Positions 16,352 through 25,269 of a stretch of DNA of 64,000 nt are shown in pieces (within the stretch, counting starts at the first letter, position 1; each line of letters opens with the position of its first letter). The position numbers and the translations under genes are program-made. The stretch comes from Shewanella khirikhana (GTDB taxonomy: Bacteria > Pseudomonadota > Gammaproteobacteria > Enterobacterales > Shewanellaceae). The stretch lies in the NCBI RefSeq assembly GCF_003957745.1, contig NZ_CP020373.1:992001-1056000 (forward strand), given 5' to 3'. The notes beneath the pieces are model-generated. The model was not told the DNA's origin and ran no database searches. It saw nothing but the letters and a program-made list of their open reading frames with translations.

Positions 16352-16735
16352 ATGGCTTACAGTGAAAAAGTAATTGATCATTATGAGAATCCACGCAACG
16401 TGGGCTCTTTCGACAAAAACGATCCCAGCGTAGTAACCGGCATGGTAGGCGCGCCTGCCTGCGGTGACGTGATGAAGCTGCAGCTGAAGATCAACGACTC
16501 AGGCATTATCGAAGACGCCAAGTTCAAAACTTACGGCTGCGGTAGCGCCATCGCCTCCAGCTCACTGGTTACCGAGTGGGTAAAAGGCAAGAGCATCGAA
16601 GAAGCCGCTGCCATCAAGAATACGGACATCGCCGAAGAGCTGGCTCTGCCACCGGTGAAAATCCACTGCTCCATTCTGGCAGAGGACGCCATCAAGGCCG
16701 CCCTGGAAGAGTACAAGCACAAGCAAGCCAAGTAA
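16352..16735 (+). CDS. iscU: Fe-S cluster assembly scaffold IscU
   Basis: 127 residues. The cluster ligands C37, C63 and C106 and the labile-cluster Asp D39 are all present. The HscA recognition motif LPPVK is at residues 99-103. IscU builds the [2Fe-2S] cluster with IscS and releases it with the HscA/HscB chaperones. It lies 30 bp after iscS, with AGAGATTTGGAG upstream of ATG 16352. Confidence 0.98.
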   Translation: MAYSEKVIDHYENPRNVGSFDKNDPSVVTGMVGAPACGDVMKLQLKINDSGIIEDAKFKTYGCGSAIASSSLVTEWVKGKSIEEAAAIKNTDIAEELALPPVKIHCSILAEDAIKAALEEYKHKQAK

Positions 16736-16747
16736 TTCGGAGTCCGT

Positions 16748-17071
16748 ATGGCGATTTCTATGACACCAGCAGCCAATGAGCGGGTTAAAGCCTTCCTGGC
16801 CAACAGGGGAAAAGGCGTTGGTCTGCGTCTCGGACTTAAAACCTCCGGCTGCTCGGGTATGGCCTACGTGCTGGAGTTTGTGGACGATGTGAACGACGAT
16901 GATGAAGTTTACGAGATTGATGGCGTGAACATCATCATCGACGCCAAGAGCTTTATCTACCTTGCGGGTATCGAGCTCGATTTCGTCAAGGAAGGCCTCA
17001 ATGAGGGCTTCAAGTTCAACAACCCCAACGCCAAAGGGGAGTGCGGTTGCGGCGAGAGCTTCACCGTCTGA
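16748..17071 (+). CDS. iscA: A-type Fe-S carrier IscA
   Basis: 107 residues with the three invariant cysteines C35 (KTSGCSGMAY), C99 and C101 (ECGCGESFTV). It carries iron or clusters from IscU to target proteins. It is 12 bp after iscU, in the normal operon order. Confidence 0.97.
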   Translation: MAISMTPAANERVKAFLANRGKGVGLRLGLKTSGCSGMAYVLEFVDDVNDDDEVYEIDGVNIIIDAKSFIYLAGIELDFVKEGLNEGFKFNNPNAKGECGCGESFTV

Positions 17072-17080
17072 TCCGGTTTT

Positions 17081-17605
17081 ATGAATTACTTCGAGCTGTT
17101 TGATCTTCCCGTTACCTTCGAATTGAATAGCGCCGAGCTTGCGGAAAAATACCGCGAGCTCCAGCGCGCTGTGCATCCCGACAAATTTGCCGCCGCCAGT
17201 GAGCAGGAAAAGCTGCTTGCCGTGAGCCGGACCGCCATGGTCAACGACGGCTTCCAAACCCTCAAAGACCCGATACTGCGCGCCGAGCACATGTTGACCT
17301 TAAAGGGTGTGGACATTCGCCATGAAACCCAGACTGTGCGTGACACTGGCTTTTTGATGCAGCAGATGGAGTGGCGTGAGGCGCTGGAAGAGATTCCCCA
17401 TGCCAGCGATCCCCACAGCGAGATTGAAGCCCTGTACCAGTCGTTCGGCGAGTTTCAGCAGCAGGTGACCGCCAGGCTCAAGCCCTTGCTTATCAGCGAC
17501 AATCAAGATGACTGGCAAGCTGCGGCAGATCAGGTACGCAAGCTCAAGTTTATGGCAAAATTGCATCAGGAACTCGAGCGGGCCGAAGACGCCCTGCTGG
17601 ACTGA
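17081..17605 (+). CDS. hscB: Co-chaperone HscB (J-domain)
   Basis: 174 residues. The N-terminal J-domain has the HPD motif at residues 32-34 (AVHPDKFA); the C-terminal helical bundle (about 90-170) is the IscU-binding domain. HscB brings IscU to HscA and stimulates its ATPase. It starts 9 bp after iscA. Confidence 0.96.
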   Translation: MNYFELFDLPVTFELNSAELAEKYRELQRAVHPDKFAAASEQEKLLAVSRTAMVNDGFQTLKDPILRAEHMLTLKGVDIRHETQTVRDTGFLMQQMEWREALEEIPHASDPHSEIEALYQSFGEFQQQVTARLKPLLISDNQDDWQAAADQVRKLKFMAKLHQELERAEDALLD

Positions 17606-17622
17606 CAATTCTCATTACCCCG

Positions 17623-17640
17623 TGGCGGCCCTGGCCGCCA
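17623..17640 (+). repeat. Intercistronic hairpin between hscB and hscA
   Basis: TGGCGGCC (17623-17630) and GGCCGCCA (17633-17640) form a perfect 8-bp stem with a 2-nt loop. There is no T-run. It is a likely mRNA-processing or stability element rather than a terminator. Confidence 0.55.
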
Positions 17641-17662
17641 TTGCAAGTTAAGTTGGAAACCT

Positions 17663-19522
17663 ATGGCCTTATTGCAAATTGCCGAGCCCGGCCAGAGCGC
17701 CGCGCCTCACCAGCATAAACTCGCCGTTGGCATCGACCTTGGCACCACCAATTCTTTGGTAGCCGCCGTTCGCAGCGGTGAGGCCAAGACTCTGGCGGAT
17801 GCCGAAGGCCGTCACTCGCTGCCGTCCATCGTGCGTTTCGGCCAGGATGGTATTGAGGTGGGTCAGGCTGCCGAGGCGTTCAGCGCCGTCGATCCTGTCA
17901 ATACCATAGTGTCTGTAAAGCGCTTTATGGGCCGCAGCCTTGCCGATATTCAATCCGGCAGCCAGCGCTTTCCTTACCAGTTTTCTGCCAGCGATAATGG
18001 CCTGCCACTGTTCAATACCGCCCAGGGCGTATTCAACCCGGTGCAGGTTTCCGCTGAAATTTTACGGCCGCTTATCAGCCGCGCCGAGGAGACCCTTGGT
18101 GGTACCCTCGAAGGCGTGGTGATCACTGTGCCTGCTTACTTTGATGACGCCCAGCGTCAGGGCACCAAGGACGCGGCTTCGCTGCTGGGTGTGAAAGTAT
18201 TGCGCCTTTTGAACGAGCCTACCGCTGCCGCCATTGCCTACGGCCTGGATTCGGGTCAGGAAGGGGTGATTGCCGTGTATGACCTCGGCGGTGGCACCTT
18301 TGATATCTCTATTTTGCGCTTAAGCCGCGGTGTATTTGAAGTGCTGGCCACCGGCGGTGATTCAGCCCTTGGCGGCGATGACTTTGACCATCTGCTGGCA
18401 AACCTTCTGGCTGCCCAGTGGGGCCTCGATGGCGACAGCGGCGAGCTTGGCCGTAAGCTGATGATTGAAGCGCGCCGGGTGAAAGAAGCCCTAACTGACG
18501 CCGATGCCACCGAAGCCCGTTTGAGCTTCAATGGCGAGGAGTATGCCTGTGAGGTATCCCGCGAGACCTTTGACAGCCTGATTTCTGCGCTGGTGAAAAA
18601 GACCATAGCCGCCTGCCGCCGCTCGCTGCGTGACGCCGGTATTGATGCCAGCGAAGTGCTTGAAACCGTAATGGTTGGTGGCTCGACCCGTGTGCCGCTG
18701 GTACGCAGCGAAGTGGAAAAATTCTTCGGCAAGACCCCTTTGACCAGCATCGACCCTGACCGCGTGGTGGCCATTGGCGCCGCTATTCAGGCCGACATTC
18801 TGGTGGGTAACAAGCCTGAGTCTGATCTGCTGCTTCTGGATGTGATCCCGCTGTCACTGGGTATCGAAACCATGGGCGGTCTGGTTGAGAAAATCGTGTC
18901 CCGCAATACCACTATTCCCGTGGCCCGTGCCCAGGAGTTTACCACCTTCAAAGATGGGCAAACTGCCATGGCCTTCCACGTGGTGCAGGGCGAGCGTGAG
19001 CTGGTGCAGGATTGCCGCTCCCTGGCACGCTTTACCCTCAAGGGCATCCCGCCGCTTGCAGCCGGTGCGGCTCATATTCGGGTGACCTTCCAGGTGGATG
19101 CCGACGGCCTGCTCAGCGTTACTGCGATGGAGAAATCCACCGGGGTGAAATCCAGCATTCAGGTGAAGCCGTCATTTGGTCTGTCAGACACTGAAATTGC
19201 CACCATGCTCAAAGACTCCATGAAGCATGCCAAGGAAGACATCAGCCGCCGTATGCTGGCCGAGCAGCAGGTAGAGGCCGCCCGGGTGCTGGAATCGCTG
19301 CACTCGGCGCTGGCCAAAGACAAAGCACTCTTGTCTGAGGACGAGCTCAAGACCATCACCGACGCCCTGGCTGAGCTTGCCAGTCTGGCTGGCGGCGAAG
19401 ATACTGATGCCATTCAGGCAGCCATTGAACGTCTCGACGGCCACACTCAGGAGTTTGCCGCCAGACGTATGGACAACTCCATCCGCGCCGCCCTCAAGGG
19501 GCAGTCGGTAGACACTATTTAG
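17663..19522 (+). CDS. hscA: Fe-S assembly chaperone HscA (Hsp70 family)
   Basis: 619 residues (E. coli 616). The nucleotide-binding domain has VGIDLGTTNSLVA (phosphate 1), VYDLGGGTFDIS (phosphate 2) and VMVGGSTRVPLVR (adenosine). The substrate-binding domain begins near residue 390 (LLLLDVIPLSLGIETMGG). This specialised Hsp70 recognises LPPVK in IscU and drives cluster transfer. Start ATG 17663, with TTGGAA upstream. The 57-bp gap after hscB holds a hairpin. Confidence 0.97.
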   Translation: MALLQIAEPGQSAAPHQHKLAVGIDLGTTNSLVAAVRSGEAKTLADAEGRHSLPSIVRFGQDGIEVGQAAEAFSAVDPVNTIVSVKRFMGRSLADIQSGSQRFPYQFSASDNGLPLFNTAQGVFNPVQVSAEILRPLISRAEETLGGTLEGVVITVPAYFDDAQRQGTKDAASLLGVKVLRLLNEPTAAAIAYGLDSGQEGVIAVYDLGGGTFDISILRLSRGVFEVLATGGDSALGGDDFDHLLANLLAAQWGLDGDSGELGRKLMIEARRVKEALTDADATEARLSFNGEEYACEVSRETFDSLISALVKKTIAACRRSLRDAGIDASEVLETVMVGGSTRVPLVRSEVEKFFGKTPLTSIDPDRVVAIGAAIQADILVGNKPESDLLLLDVIPLSLGIETMGGLVEKIVSRNTTIPVARAQEFTTFKDGQTAMAFHVVQGERELVQDCRSLARFTLKGIPPLAAGAAHIRVTFQVDADGLLSVTAMEKSTGVKSSIQVKPSFGLSDTEIATMLKDSMKHAKEDISRRMLAEQQVEAARVLESLHSALAKDKALLSEDELKTITDALAELASLAGGEDTDAIQAAIERLDGHTQEFAARRMDNSIRAALKGQSVDTI

Positions 19523-19545
19523 CCAAACATCAAATAGGTAACATC

Positions 19546-19881
19546 ATGCCGCAAATCGTATTTTTGCCCCACGAAGAACTGTGTCCGGATGGTGCAGTGG
19601 TTCAGGCCGAAGTGGGTGAGTCCATTCTGGATGTGGCCTTAAGAAACGGAATTCATATCGAACACGCCTGTGAGAAGTCCTGTGCCTGCACCACTTGCCA
19701 CGTGGTGGTACGTGAAGGGTTTGACGAGCTGGAGCCGTCTGACGAGCTGGAAGACGACATGCTGGACAAGGCCTGGGGCCTGGAGCCTGAGAGCCGTTTG
19801 TCCTGTCAGGCCAAAGTTGTGGATGCCGATCTGGTGGTCGATATTCCTAAGTACACCATCAACATGGTGAGCGAAGGCTAA
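19546..19881 (+). CDS. fdx: ISC-type [2Fe-2S] ferredoxin
   Basis: 111 residues, adrenodoxin-like. The cluster ligands are C42, C48, C51 (HACEKSCACTTCH) and C87 (LSCQAK), the same numbers as in E. coli Fdx; C46 is extra and also conserved in this family. It supplies electrons for cluster assembly on IscU. Last gene of this isc operon: a terminator follows and iscX is absent here. Confidence 0.97.
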   Translation: MPQIVFLPHEELCPDGAVVQAEVGESILDVALRNGIHIEHACEKSCACTTCHVVVREGFDELEPSDELEDDMLDKAWGLEPESRLSCQAKVVDADLVVDIPKYTINMVSEG

Positions 19882-19907
19882 CGCCTGATTTCGGTCAGTG
19901 TTACAAG

Positions 19908-19937
19908 AAAGCCGGTCAATTGACTGGCTTTTTTTTA
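19908..19937 (+). terminator. Terminator of the isc operon
   Basis: AAAGCCGGTC, loop AATT, GACTGGCTTT (one G-U pair) followed by a run of T. Confidence 0.85.
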
Positions 19938-20047
19938 TGCCTGCTCGCTATAGTTATTCGCATTGGCCACATTGCGCTGCAGGCATGATTGCTTTTATGC
20001 CAAAGGCGCGTATGATGCGCTCGTTTTTTTCCATTTCGGAGTTATGA

Positions 20048-20953
20048 ATGCGGATCGCCGTTTTGTCTCAGGGCCCTGAACTTTATTCCACCCGTCGTCT
20101 GGTTGAAGCTGCCAGCGCCCGGGGCCATGAGGTAAGGGTTATCAACCCCTTAGAGTGCTATATGAATATCAACATGCGGGCTTCCAGCATTCATATTGCC
20201 GGGGAAGAGCTGCCGCTGTTTGATGCGGTGATCCCCCGTATCGGCTCTGCCATCACCTTTTATGGCTGCGCGGTACTGCGCCAGTTTGAGATGATGGGGG
20301 TCTATACCCTCAACGAATCGGTGGCGGTCACCCGCTCCCGCGACAAGCTGCGCTCGATGCAGTTGATGTCCCGCCGTGGCATTGGTCTGCCTATCACAGG
20401 TTTTGCCAACAAGCCGTCGGATATTCCTGACTTGATTGAGATGGTCGGCGGCGCGCCGCTGGTGATTAAGCTGCTCGAAGGCACCCAGGGTATTGGCGTG
20501 GTATTGGCCGAGACCCGCAAGGCCGCTGAGAGCGTTATTGAGGCCTTTATGGGCCTTAAAGCCAACATCATGGTGCAGGAGTATATCCGCGAAGCCAATG
20601 GCGCGGATATTCGCTGCTTTGTGCTTGGCGATAAAGTGGTGGCTGCCATGAAACGTCAGGCGGCGCCCGGCGAGTTTCGCTCAAACTTGCACCGCGGCGG
20701 CAGCGCGACCCTGGTTAAACTCTCCCCCGAGGAGCGCTCCATTGCCATTCGCGCCGCCAAAACCATGGGTCTCAGTGTGGCCGGTGTGGATTTGCTGCGC
20801 TCCAACCACGGGCCTTTGGTGATGGAAGTCAACTCATCCCCGGGGCTCGAAGGCATCGAAGGCGCCACCGGCAAGGATGTGGCGTCATCCATCATTGCCT
20901 ATATCGAAAAAGCGGCGCTGAAAAGACCCAAACTGGTGGGCGCACGCGGCTGA
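20048..20953 (+). CDS. rimK: Ribosomal protein S6 glutamate ligase RimK
   Basis: 301 residues of the ATP-grasp superfamily, matching E. coli RimK (300). Recognisable parts: MRIAVLSQGPELYSTRRLVE at the start, the ATP-binding segment GAPLVIKLLEGTQGIGVVLAE, and the metal-binding VMEVNSSPGLEGIEGATG near the end. The enzyme adds glutamates to the C-terminus of ribosomal protein S6. CGGAG precedes ATG 20048. The gene stands alone here. Confidence 0.95.
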   Translation: MRIAVLSQGPELYSTRRLVEAASARGHEVRVINPLECYMNINMRASSIHIAGEELPLFDAVIPRIGSAITFYGCAVLRQFEMMGVYTLNESVAVTRSRDKLRSMQLMSRRGIGLPITGFANKPSDIPDLIEMVGGAPLVIKLLEGTQGIGVVLAETRKAAESVIEAFMGLKANIMVQEYIREANGADIRCFVLGDKVVAAMKRQAAPGEFRSNLHRGGSATLVKLSPEERSIAIRAAKTMGLSVAGVDLLRSNHGPLVMEVNSSPGLEGIEGATGKDVASSIIAYIEKAALKRPKLVGARG

Positions 20954-21103
20954 CCGGCATTTTGTGATCTCGGCGAGATTTTAGGGTTAACTCCTTGTTG
21001 GCGAATGTGAACTTTGATCGTTATCAAATCAATCACAGAGCGTCGGCGTAAGCTGGTTCCATAGCTGCCCGAAGGCGGCCAGAACGCTTATAAGGACAAT
21101 GCC

Positions 21104-21265
21104 ATGAAATCTGTACTGCCCCTGCTGCTCCTGTTTCCCGCCGCTGCCATGGCCCACGAGGGCCACGGTGGGGTGGGGCTGTTCCATCACCTGATGGATT
21201 TACTGCCTGCGATTGCACTGATTGCCATTGCCGGCACCTGGTGGTGGGCCAGGGGCCGTAAGTAA
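21104..21265 (+). CDS. Small membrane protein with N-terminal His cluster
   Basis: A 53-residue ORF with AAGGA 8 nt before ATG 21104. It starts with a hydrophobic, signal-peptide-like run (MKSVLPLLLLFPAAAMA), followed by HEGHGGVGLFHHLMD with four histidines, then a membrane helix (LLPAIALIAIAGTWWW) and a basic end (ARGRK). Cleavage after AMA would leave a single-span protein with an external His patch, which could bind metal (inference). Such short proteins are common in Shewanella; I do not know a function. It lies between rimK and ndk. Confidence 0.75.
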   Translation: MKSVLPLLLLFPAAAMAHEGHGGVGLFHHLMDLLPAIALIAIAGTWWWARGRK

Positions 21266-21391
21266 TCGACTCGCCTTTTTGACTTCCGGGCACTGTCCTG
21301 GTCACCTTGTTTTGCACACGCAATAGTGACCAGATGACGGCGCCTGGGGTTTGCCTGTGTGATAAAGATAGGATTTACGAAAGAAATCCCT

Positions 21392-21397
21392 TATAAT
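21392..21397 (+). promoter_or_regulatory. -10 element of ndk
   Basis: A perfect TATAAT 42 bp before the ndk start. No good -35 is visible at 16-18 bp (TAGGAT-like), so the call rests on the -10 alone. Confidence 0.55.
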
Positions 21398-21439
21398 CCG
21401 CGCGAATTTTTCCAACTTGCTTATCAAAGGAAGCTAGTT

Positions 21440-21871
21440 ATGGCGATCGAACGCACTTTTTCTATCATCAAGCCTGATGCAGTTGCCAAAAACCACATCG
21501 GTGCTATCTACAACCGTTTTGAATCTGCTGGTCTGAAGATCATCGCTTCTAAAATGCTGCACCTGACCAAAGAGCAGGCTGAAGGCTTCTACGCCGAGCA
21601 CAAAGAGCGTCCTTTCTTCGGCGCCCTGGTATCTTTCATGACTTCTGGTCCTATCATGGTTCAGGTTCTGGAAGGTGAGAACGCTGTTCTGGCTAACCGT
21701 GAAATCATGGGTGCCACCAACCCAGCTGAAGCTGCCCGCGGTACTCTGCGCGCTGACTACGCTGTAAGCATCGATGAAAACGCCGTTCACGGCTCTGACG
21801 CTCTGGCTTCTGCCGAGCGCGAAATCGCTTACTTCTTCGCTGCCGACGAGCTGTGCCCACGTACTCGCTAA
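21440..21871 (+). CDS. ndk: Nucleoside diphosphate kinase
   Basis: 143 residues from ATG 21440 (MAIERTFSIIKPDAV), the E. coli length; AAAGGAAG lies upstream. The open frame extends 27 codons further up, but that part holds the promoter. The phospho-histidine is H117 in NAVHGSDA. Ndk interconverts nucleoside triphosphates. Codon use is strongly biased to preferred codons, as expected of a highly expressed gene. Monocistronic. Confidence 0.97.
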   Translation: MAIERTFSIIKPDAVAKNHIGAIYNRFESAGLKIIASKMLHLTKEQAEGFYAEHKERPFFGALVSFMTSGPIMVQVLEGENAVLANREIMGATNPAEAARGTLRADYAVSIDENAVHGSDALASAEREIAYFFAADELCPRTR

Positions 21872-21888
21872 TCGGTTAAGAAGGTTAA

Positions 21889-21915
21889 AAAAGGAGCCAT
21901 TTGGCTCCTTTTTTT
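21889..21915 (+). terminator. Terminator of ndk
   Basis: AAGGAGCCA (21891-21899), loop TT, TGGCTCCTT (21902-21910), then a T-run. Confidence 0.9.
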
Positions 21916-22172
21916 ATGGCCGATTTTTGCCGCATCCAAACGCAGATGTGAGCCCCTTCACAGTTTTGATATCCCACATTTTCCCCTCGGGAACTTTTGG
22001 TACGCCATGATGTAACCGGGCTGTTGATGTCCGCCCGGCGTTTTTTCCGTACAAGCGCTTGATAAGTGTAAACTTTCGTATGATCGCATGAAATTTATTA
22101 GCGGCAACCGGATTACAATTGCAACCTTGCTGCATCCTGTTGATAACAATTAACCTGTTGATATTGTTGCTG
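21916..22172. other. Intergenic stretch with an extra terminator-like hairpin
   Basis: No ORF with coding character is visible between the ndk terminator and the receptor promoter region. CCGGGC (22016-22021) pairs with GCCCGG (22033-22038), followed by CG and six T, a good terminator shape 130 bp after the one for ndk. Either a short RNA is made here or this is a second terminator for read-through. Further on the DNA is AT-rich. Confidence 0.4.
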
Positions 22173-22215
22173 TTATTGATAAGTTTCGCTTGGGGAGTGA
22201 CTCAGTTATCAATAA
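22173..22215. promoter_or_regulatory. Spaced inverted repeat upstream of the first TonB receptor
   Basis: TTATTGATAA (22173-22182) and its exact reverse complement TTATCAATAA (22206-22215) are 23 bp apart. Two further TTGATA motifs lie just upstream (GTTGATAAC near 22139 and GTTGATATT near 22157). The cluster looks like a regulator-binding region for the receptor gene starting at 22352. Confidence 0.5.
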
Positions 22216-22351
22216 TAAGTGCAGCGTCCAAGGTGGGTGCAACAGGTCCTGTGCCGTCGCCGCGAGCCAAGTGTCCGTGGTGAAAGGCGACAGTGTGCGC
22301 CCTCCATAACCTCTCCCTCGCGCTGCCATAACACAGTAAAGGAAAGTCACA

Positions 22352-25006
22352 ATGTCAACGCAAACTGCAGTTGCCAAGGCCGTACGCTTTGGTTTGTTTG
22401 CCATGGGCGCCATGGCCATGTCGGCCCAGGCTCAGGATGAGATAGCTCAGGCCGGTGCTCAGGTGGAACGCATCGAGATCACCGGGTCACGCATCAAGCG
22501 TACCGATCTGGAGAACGCGTCTCCTGTGGTGGTGGTGAGTGCCGATGATATCGAGAAAGGTGGCTTTAACTCGGTTCAGGATGTGCTCGGCAACCTGTCA
22601 CAAAACTCCGGCGGCTCCATGACTCAGCAGGAAGTCCACGGTTTTACTCCGGCCGCGTCGGCGGTTAACCTGCGCGGTGTGGGTGCAGGCCGTGTGCTGA
22701 CGCTGATCAACGGCAAACGGGTGCCCAAGTATCCATTCGGTGCCGGTGGTACCGACAGCTTTGTGGATACCGCCAACATTCCCCTGGGCGCCATCGAGCG
22801 TATCGAAATCCTGACCACAGGTGCTTCGGCGATTTACGGCTCCGACGCCATGGGCGGGGTGATTAACATCATCCTCAAAAAGGACGTGGAGCAGACCAAT
22901 CTTAAATATCGTTTCTCCGACACCGTGGACGGTGGCCTGAGAAACAACCAGTTCTCCTTTATGACCGGGGTGTCCAGCGATGATGCCAATCTGACCTTCT
23001 TCGCCGAATACGAAGACAGAACTGCCCTCAAAGGCAGTGATCGTCCGGAGTGGGGTACAGACGTTATCCCGGGTCAGCCCTATGCCGGTTACAGCTCCTA
23101 CGGCGCCAACCTGGTCACCGCCGATAACAAGCTGGTTTCTACCCTGACCCCAGAGCAGTGCGAAGCCCGTGGCTATGAAGTGCTTGCCAATGGCCGCTGC
23201 GGCTTTGACCGTTCTGCCCAGCGCGATTTTATGCCTGAGCAGAAGCGTTACTCCACCATGGTGAACCTCACCAAGGAGCTGGGCGACGATCATCAGCTGT
23301 ATGCCCGCATGGATTACACCCACGCCTCTACTTTTACTGAAATCGAGTCTGCTACCATGGGCAACGATTTGATGTTCAATGTGGCGGGCGATCAGGTCAC
23401 CATCTTCAACAAGAACAAAGGGTTGTCACAGAGCTTTGATAAAGATGTCGCCTTTGGCGGTGACTTTGCCGCAGCCGCCGATGGCGATTACTACTATACC
23501 CGCCGTCTGTCCGAGCTTGGCCCCCGTACCTCAGATTTCGAGACCAATAACTTCTCCTTCCTGGTGGGCGGCAAGGGTTATCTGACCGACAACATCGAAT
23601 ACGACACCTCCTGGTCGATTGCGCGCCAGACAGTGGAGTCCAGAAGCACAGGCTCGCCTACTTTTCAGGGTATGTTCGATTACCTGACTTCCGGCGACAA
23701 CGGCAAGTCACTGTTTGATGTGATCAGCGCCGAAGATGCCGCCATGCTCAACTATGAAGGCAGCAAAAAAGGCCAGAGCACCCTATCCAACTTCACCGCC
23801 GGCATCACCGGCGAAGGCTTCGAACTGCCCGCCGGCGCCCTGGCGTACGCCGTGGGTGTGGAGTACGGCAAAGAGTGGTTCTATGACAAGTCCGACAGCT
23901 TCACCAGCAATGGCGGTGTGATTGGTAAGGGCGGCAGCTCTGCCGAAGGCGAGCGCGAGCAATACGCCGCCTACGCTGAAGTGGCGGTGCCGGTACTGGA
24001 AAACCTGACCATGACCCTGGCGGGCCGTTACGACTACTACGATGACGCCTCCGATGTGGGTGGCCAGTTCAGCCCGCAAGTCGCCATCGAGTATCGTCCG
24101 GTAGACAACCTGCTTATTCGTGGCCTGTATGCCGAAACTTTCCGCGCCCCTGACATGCAGCGGCTGTTTGGCGAGCCTACCTCGGCTTACAGCACTGTGA
24201 TTGACACTCCGCGCTGCGAAGCCTACGGCGAGTGCGACAAAATCGAGTCTCTGCCAATCACAGTGGGTGCCAATGCCGAGCTTGAAGCCGAAACCGGTAA
24301 GAACTACAACCTGGGCATGGTATGGGATTACAACGATTTCAACCTGACCCTGGATTACTGGATGGTGGATATCGACAATCTGGTGAACGACCCATCGGCT
24401 CAGTACATTCTGGATCACGCCGATGCCTTCGGTGACAAGATTGTTCGTGACGAAAATGGCAAGCTCATTCAGGTCAACACCCAGGCCATCAACATGTCTT
24501 CCCAGAAGACTTCAGGTATCGACTTCTCTATGGGCTATCGCTACGACAGCGGTGACTTTGGTGAGTGGAGCGCCCGTTTTGAAGGCACTTACCTGCTGGA
24601 GTGGGAAGAGCAGCTGACGCCGGATTCTGCGCCGCTGGATTTGATTGACGGCGAAGGCTCAGCACCACAACTGCGTGCCAATCTGAATCTGGGTTGGGGC
24701 TACGATGACTTCAGCACCAACGTGCTTATCAAGTACATCGATGGCATGAACGGCCAGAATATGGACTACTTCGTCGACAACGGCTTCGATGCTGATTATG
24801 CGGTGACAGTAGACAGCCACGTTGAGGTTAACTGGGCGGCCAGCTACATGGTGAACGATGCCGTTAAGTTGTCTACCGGTATCAACAACCTGTTTGATGC
24901 GGGCCCGGAAATCGATTACACCCAGACCACCTGGCCACACTACCCACGTTCTTATTATTCGGTAGTGGGTCGTGAGTATTATTTCATTGTTGAAATGACC
25001 TTTTAA
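22352..25006 (+). CDS. TonB-dependent receptor 1
   Basis: 884 residues. Signal peptide (about 1-27, ending SAQAQ), then VERIEITGSRIKRTDLENAS, a TonB-box-like start common in this receptor subgroup. The plug domain (about 40-160) contains VNLRGVGAGRVLTLINGKR and ASAIYGSDAMGGVINIILKK. The rest is a 22-strand-type barrel ending in Phe (YYFIVEMTF), the usual outer-membrane assembly signal. These receptors import siderophores, cobalamin, carbohydrates or peptides; the substrate cannot be told from sequence, and no dedicated transporter or enzyme is adjacent. AAGGA lies 8 nt before the start. Confidence 0.92.
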   Translation: MSTQTAVAKAVRFGLFAMGAMAMSAQAQDEIAQAGAQVERIEITGSRIKRTDLENASPVVVVSADDIEKGGFNSVQDVLGNLSQNSGGSMTQQEVHGFTPAASAVNLRGVGAGRVLTLINGKRVPKYPFGAGGTDSFVDTANIPLGAIERIEILTTGASAIYGSDAMGGVINIILKKDVEQTNLKYRFSDTVDGGLRNNQFSFMTGVSSDDANLTFFAEYEDRTALKGSDRPEWGTDVIPGQPYAGYSSYGANLVTADNKLVSTLTPEQCEARGYEVLANGRCGFDRSAQRDFMPEQKRYSTMVNLTKELGDDHQLYARMDYTHASTFTEIESATMGNDLMFNVAGDQVTIFNKNKGLSQSFDKDVAFGGDFAAAADGDYYYTRRLSELGPRTSDFETNNFSFLVGGKGYLTDNIEYDTSWSIARQTVESRSTGSPTFQGMFDYLTSGDNGKSLFDVISAEDAAMLNYEGSKKGQSTLSNFTAGITGEGFELPAGALAYAVGVEYGKEWFYDKSDSFTSNGGVIGKGGSSAEGEREQYAAYAEVAVPVLENLTMTLAGRYDYYDDASDVGGQFSPQVAIEYRPVDNLLIRGLYAETFRAPDMQRLFGEPTSAYSTVIDTPRCEAYGECDKIESLPITVGANAELEAETGKNYNLGMVWDYNDFNLTLDYWMVDIDNLVNDPSAQYILDHADAFGDKIVRDENGKLIQVNTQAINMSSQKTSGIDFSMGYRYDSGDFGEWSARFEGTYLLEWEEQLTPDSAPLDLIDGEGSAPQLRANLNLGWGYDDFSTNVLIKYIDGMNGQNMDYFVDNGFDADYAVTVDSHVEVNWAASYMVNDAVKLSTGINNLFDAGPEIDYTQTTWPHYPRSYYSVVGREYYFIVEMTF

Positions 25007-25027
25007 TGTGAAATAAATACCACTTTA

Positions 25028-25057
25028 AAGCCTCTGCCTATGGCAGGGGCTTTTTTA
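25028..25057 (+). terminator. Terminator after TonB receptor 1
   Basis: AAGCCTCTGCC, loop TAT, GGCAGGGGCTT, then T-run. This suggests the second receptor is transcribed separately. Confidence 0.85.
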
Positions 25058-25269
25058 TGTTTGTATGTTTATAACTCACAATTGTTTAATAAATTTTAAC
25101 CTGTGGAGTGTTAATAAACATTTGCGTTTCACTTGTATTAATCTGTATCTTTATTTTTAGCTTGGCGAACTATTAAATATGATTAAAAACATGTGGTTAT
25201 ATTTATGAGTCCACACCTGTATCAATTGTTTTCTGTGCCTTTGTTTTTACGTTAATCAGATTGACGATA
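25058..25269. other. AT-rich intergenic region
   Basis: About 210 bp of strongly AT-rich DNA between the receptor genes, with no ORF. It is the likely promoter region of receptor 2, but no single -35/-10 pair stands out among many AT-rich options. Confidence 0.4.

Noticed and set aside
22598..23323. Long antisense ORF inside TonB receptor 1
   Set aside because: It mirrors a strongly coding frame on the other strand and has no ribosome site or family resemblance; it is a shadow of GC-rich codon bias. The same holds for other long antisense frames, such as those opposite iscS, mfd and topA.
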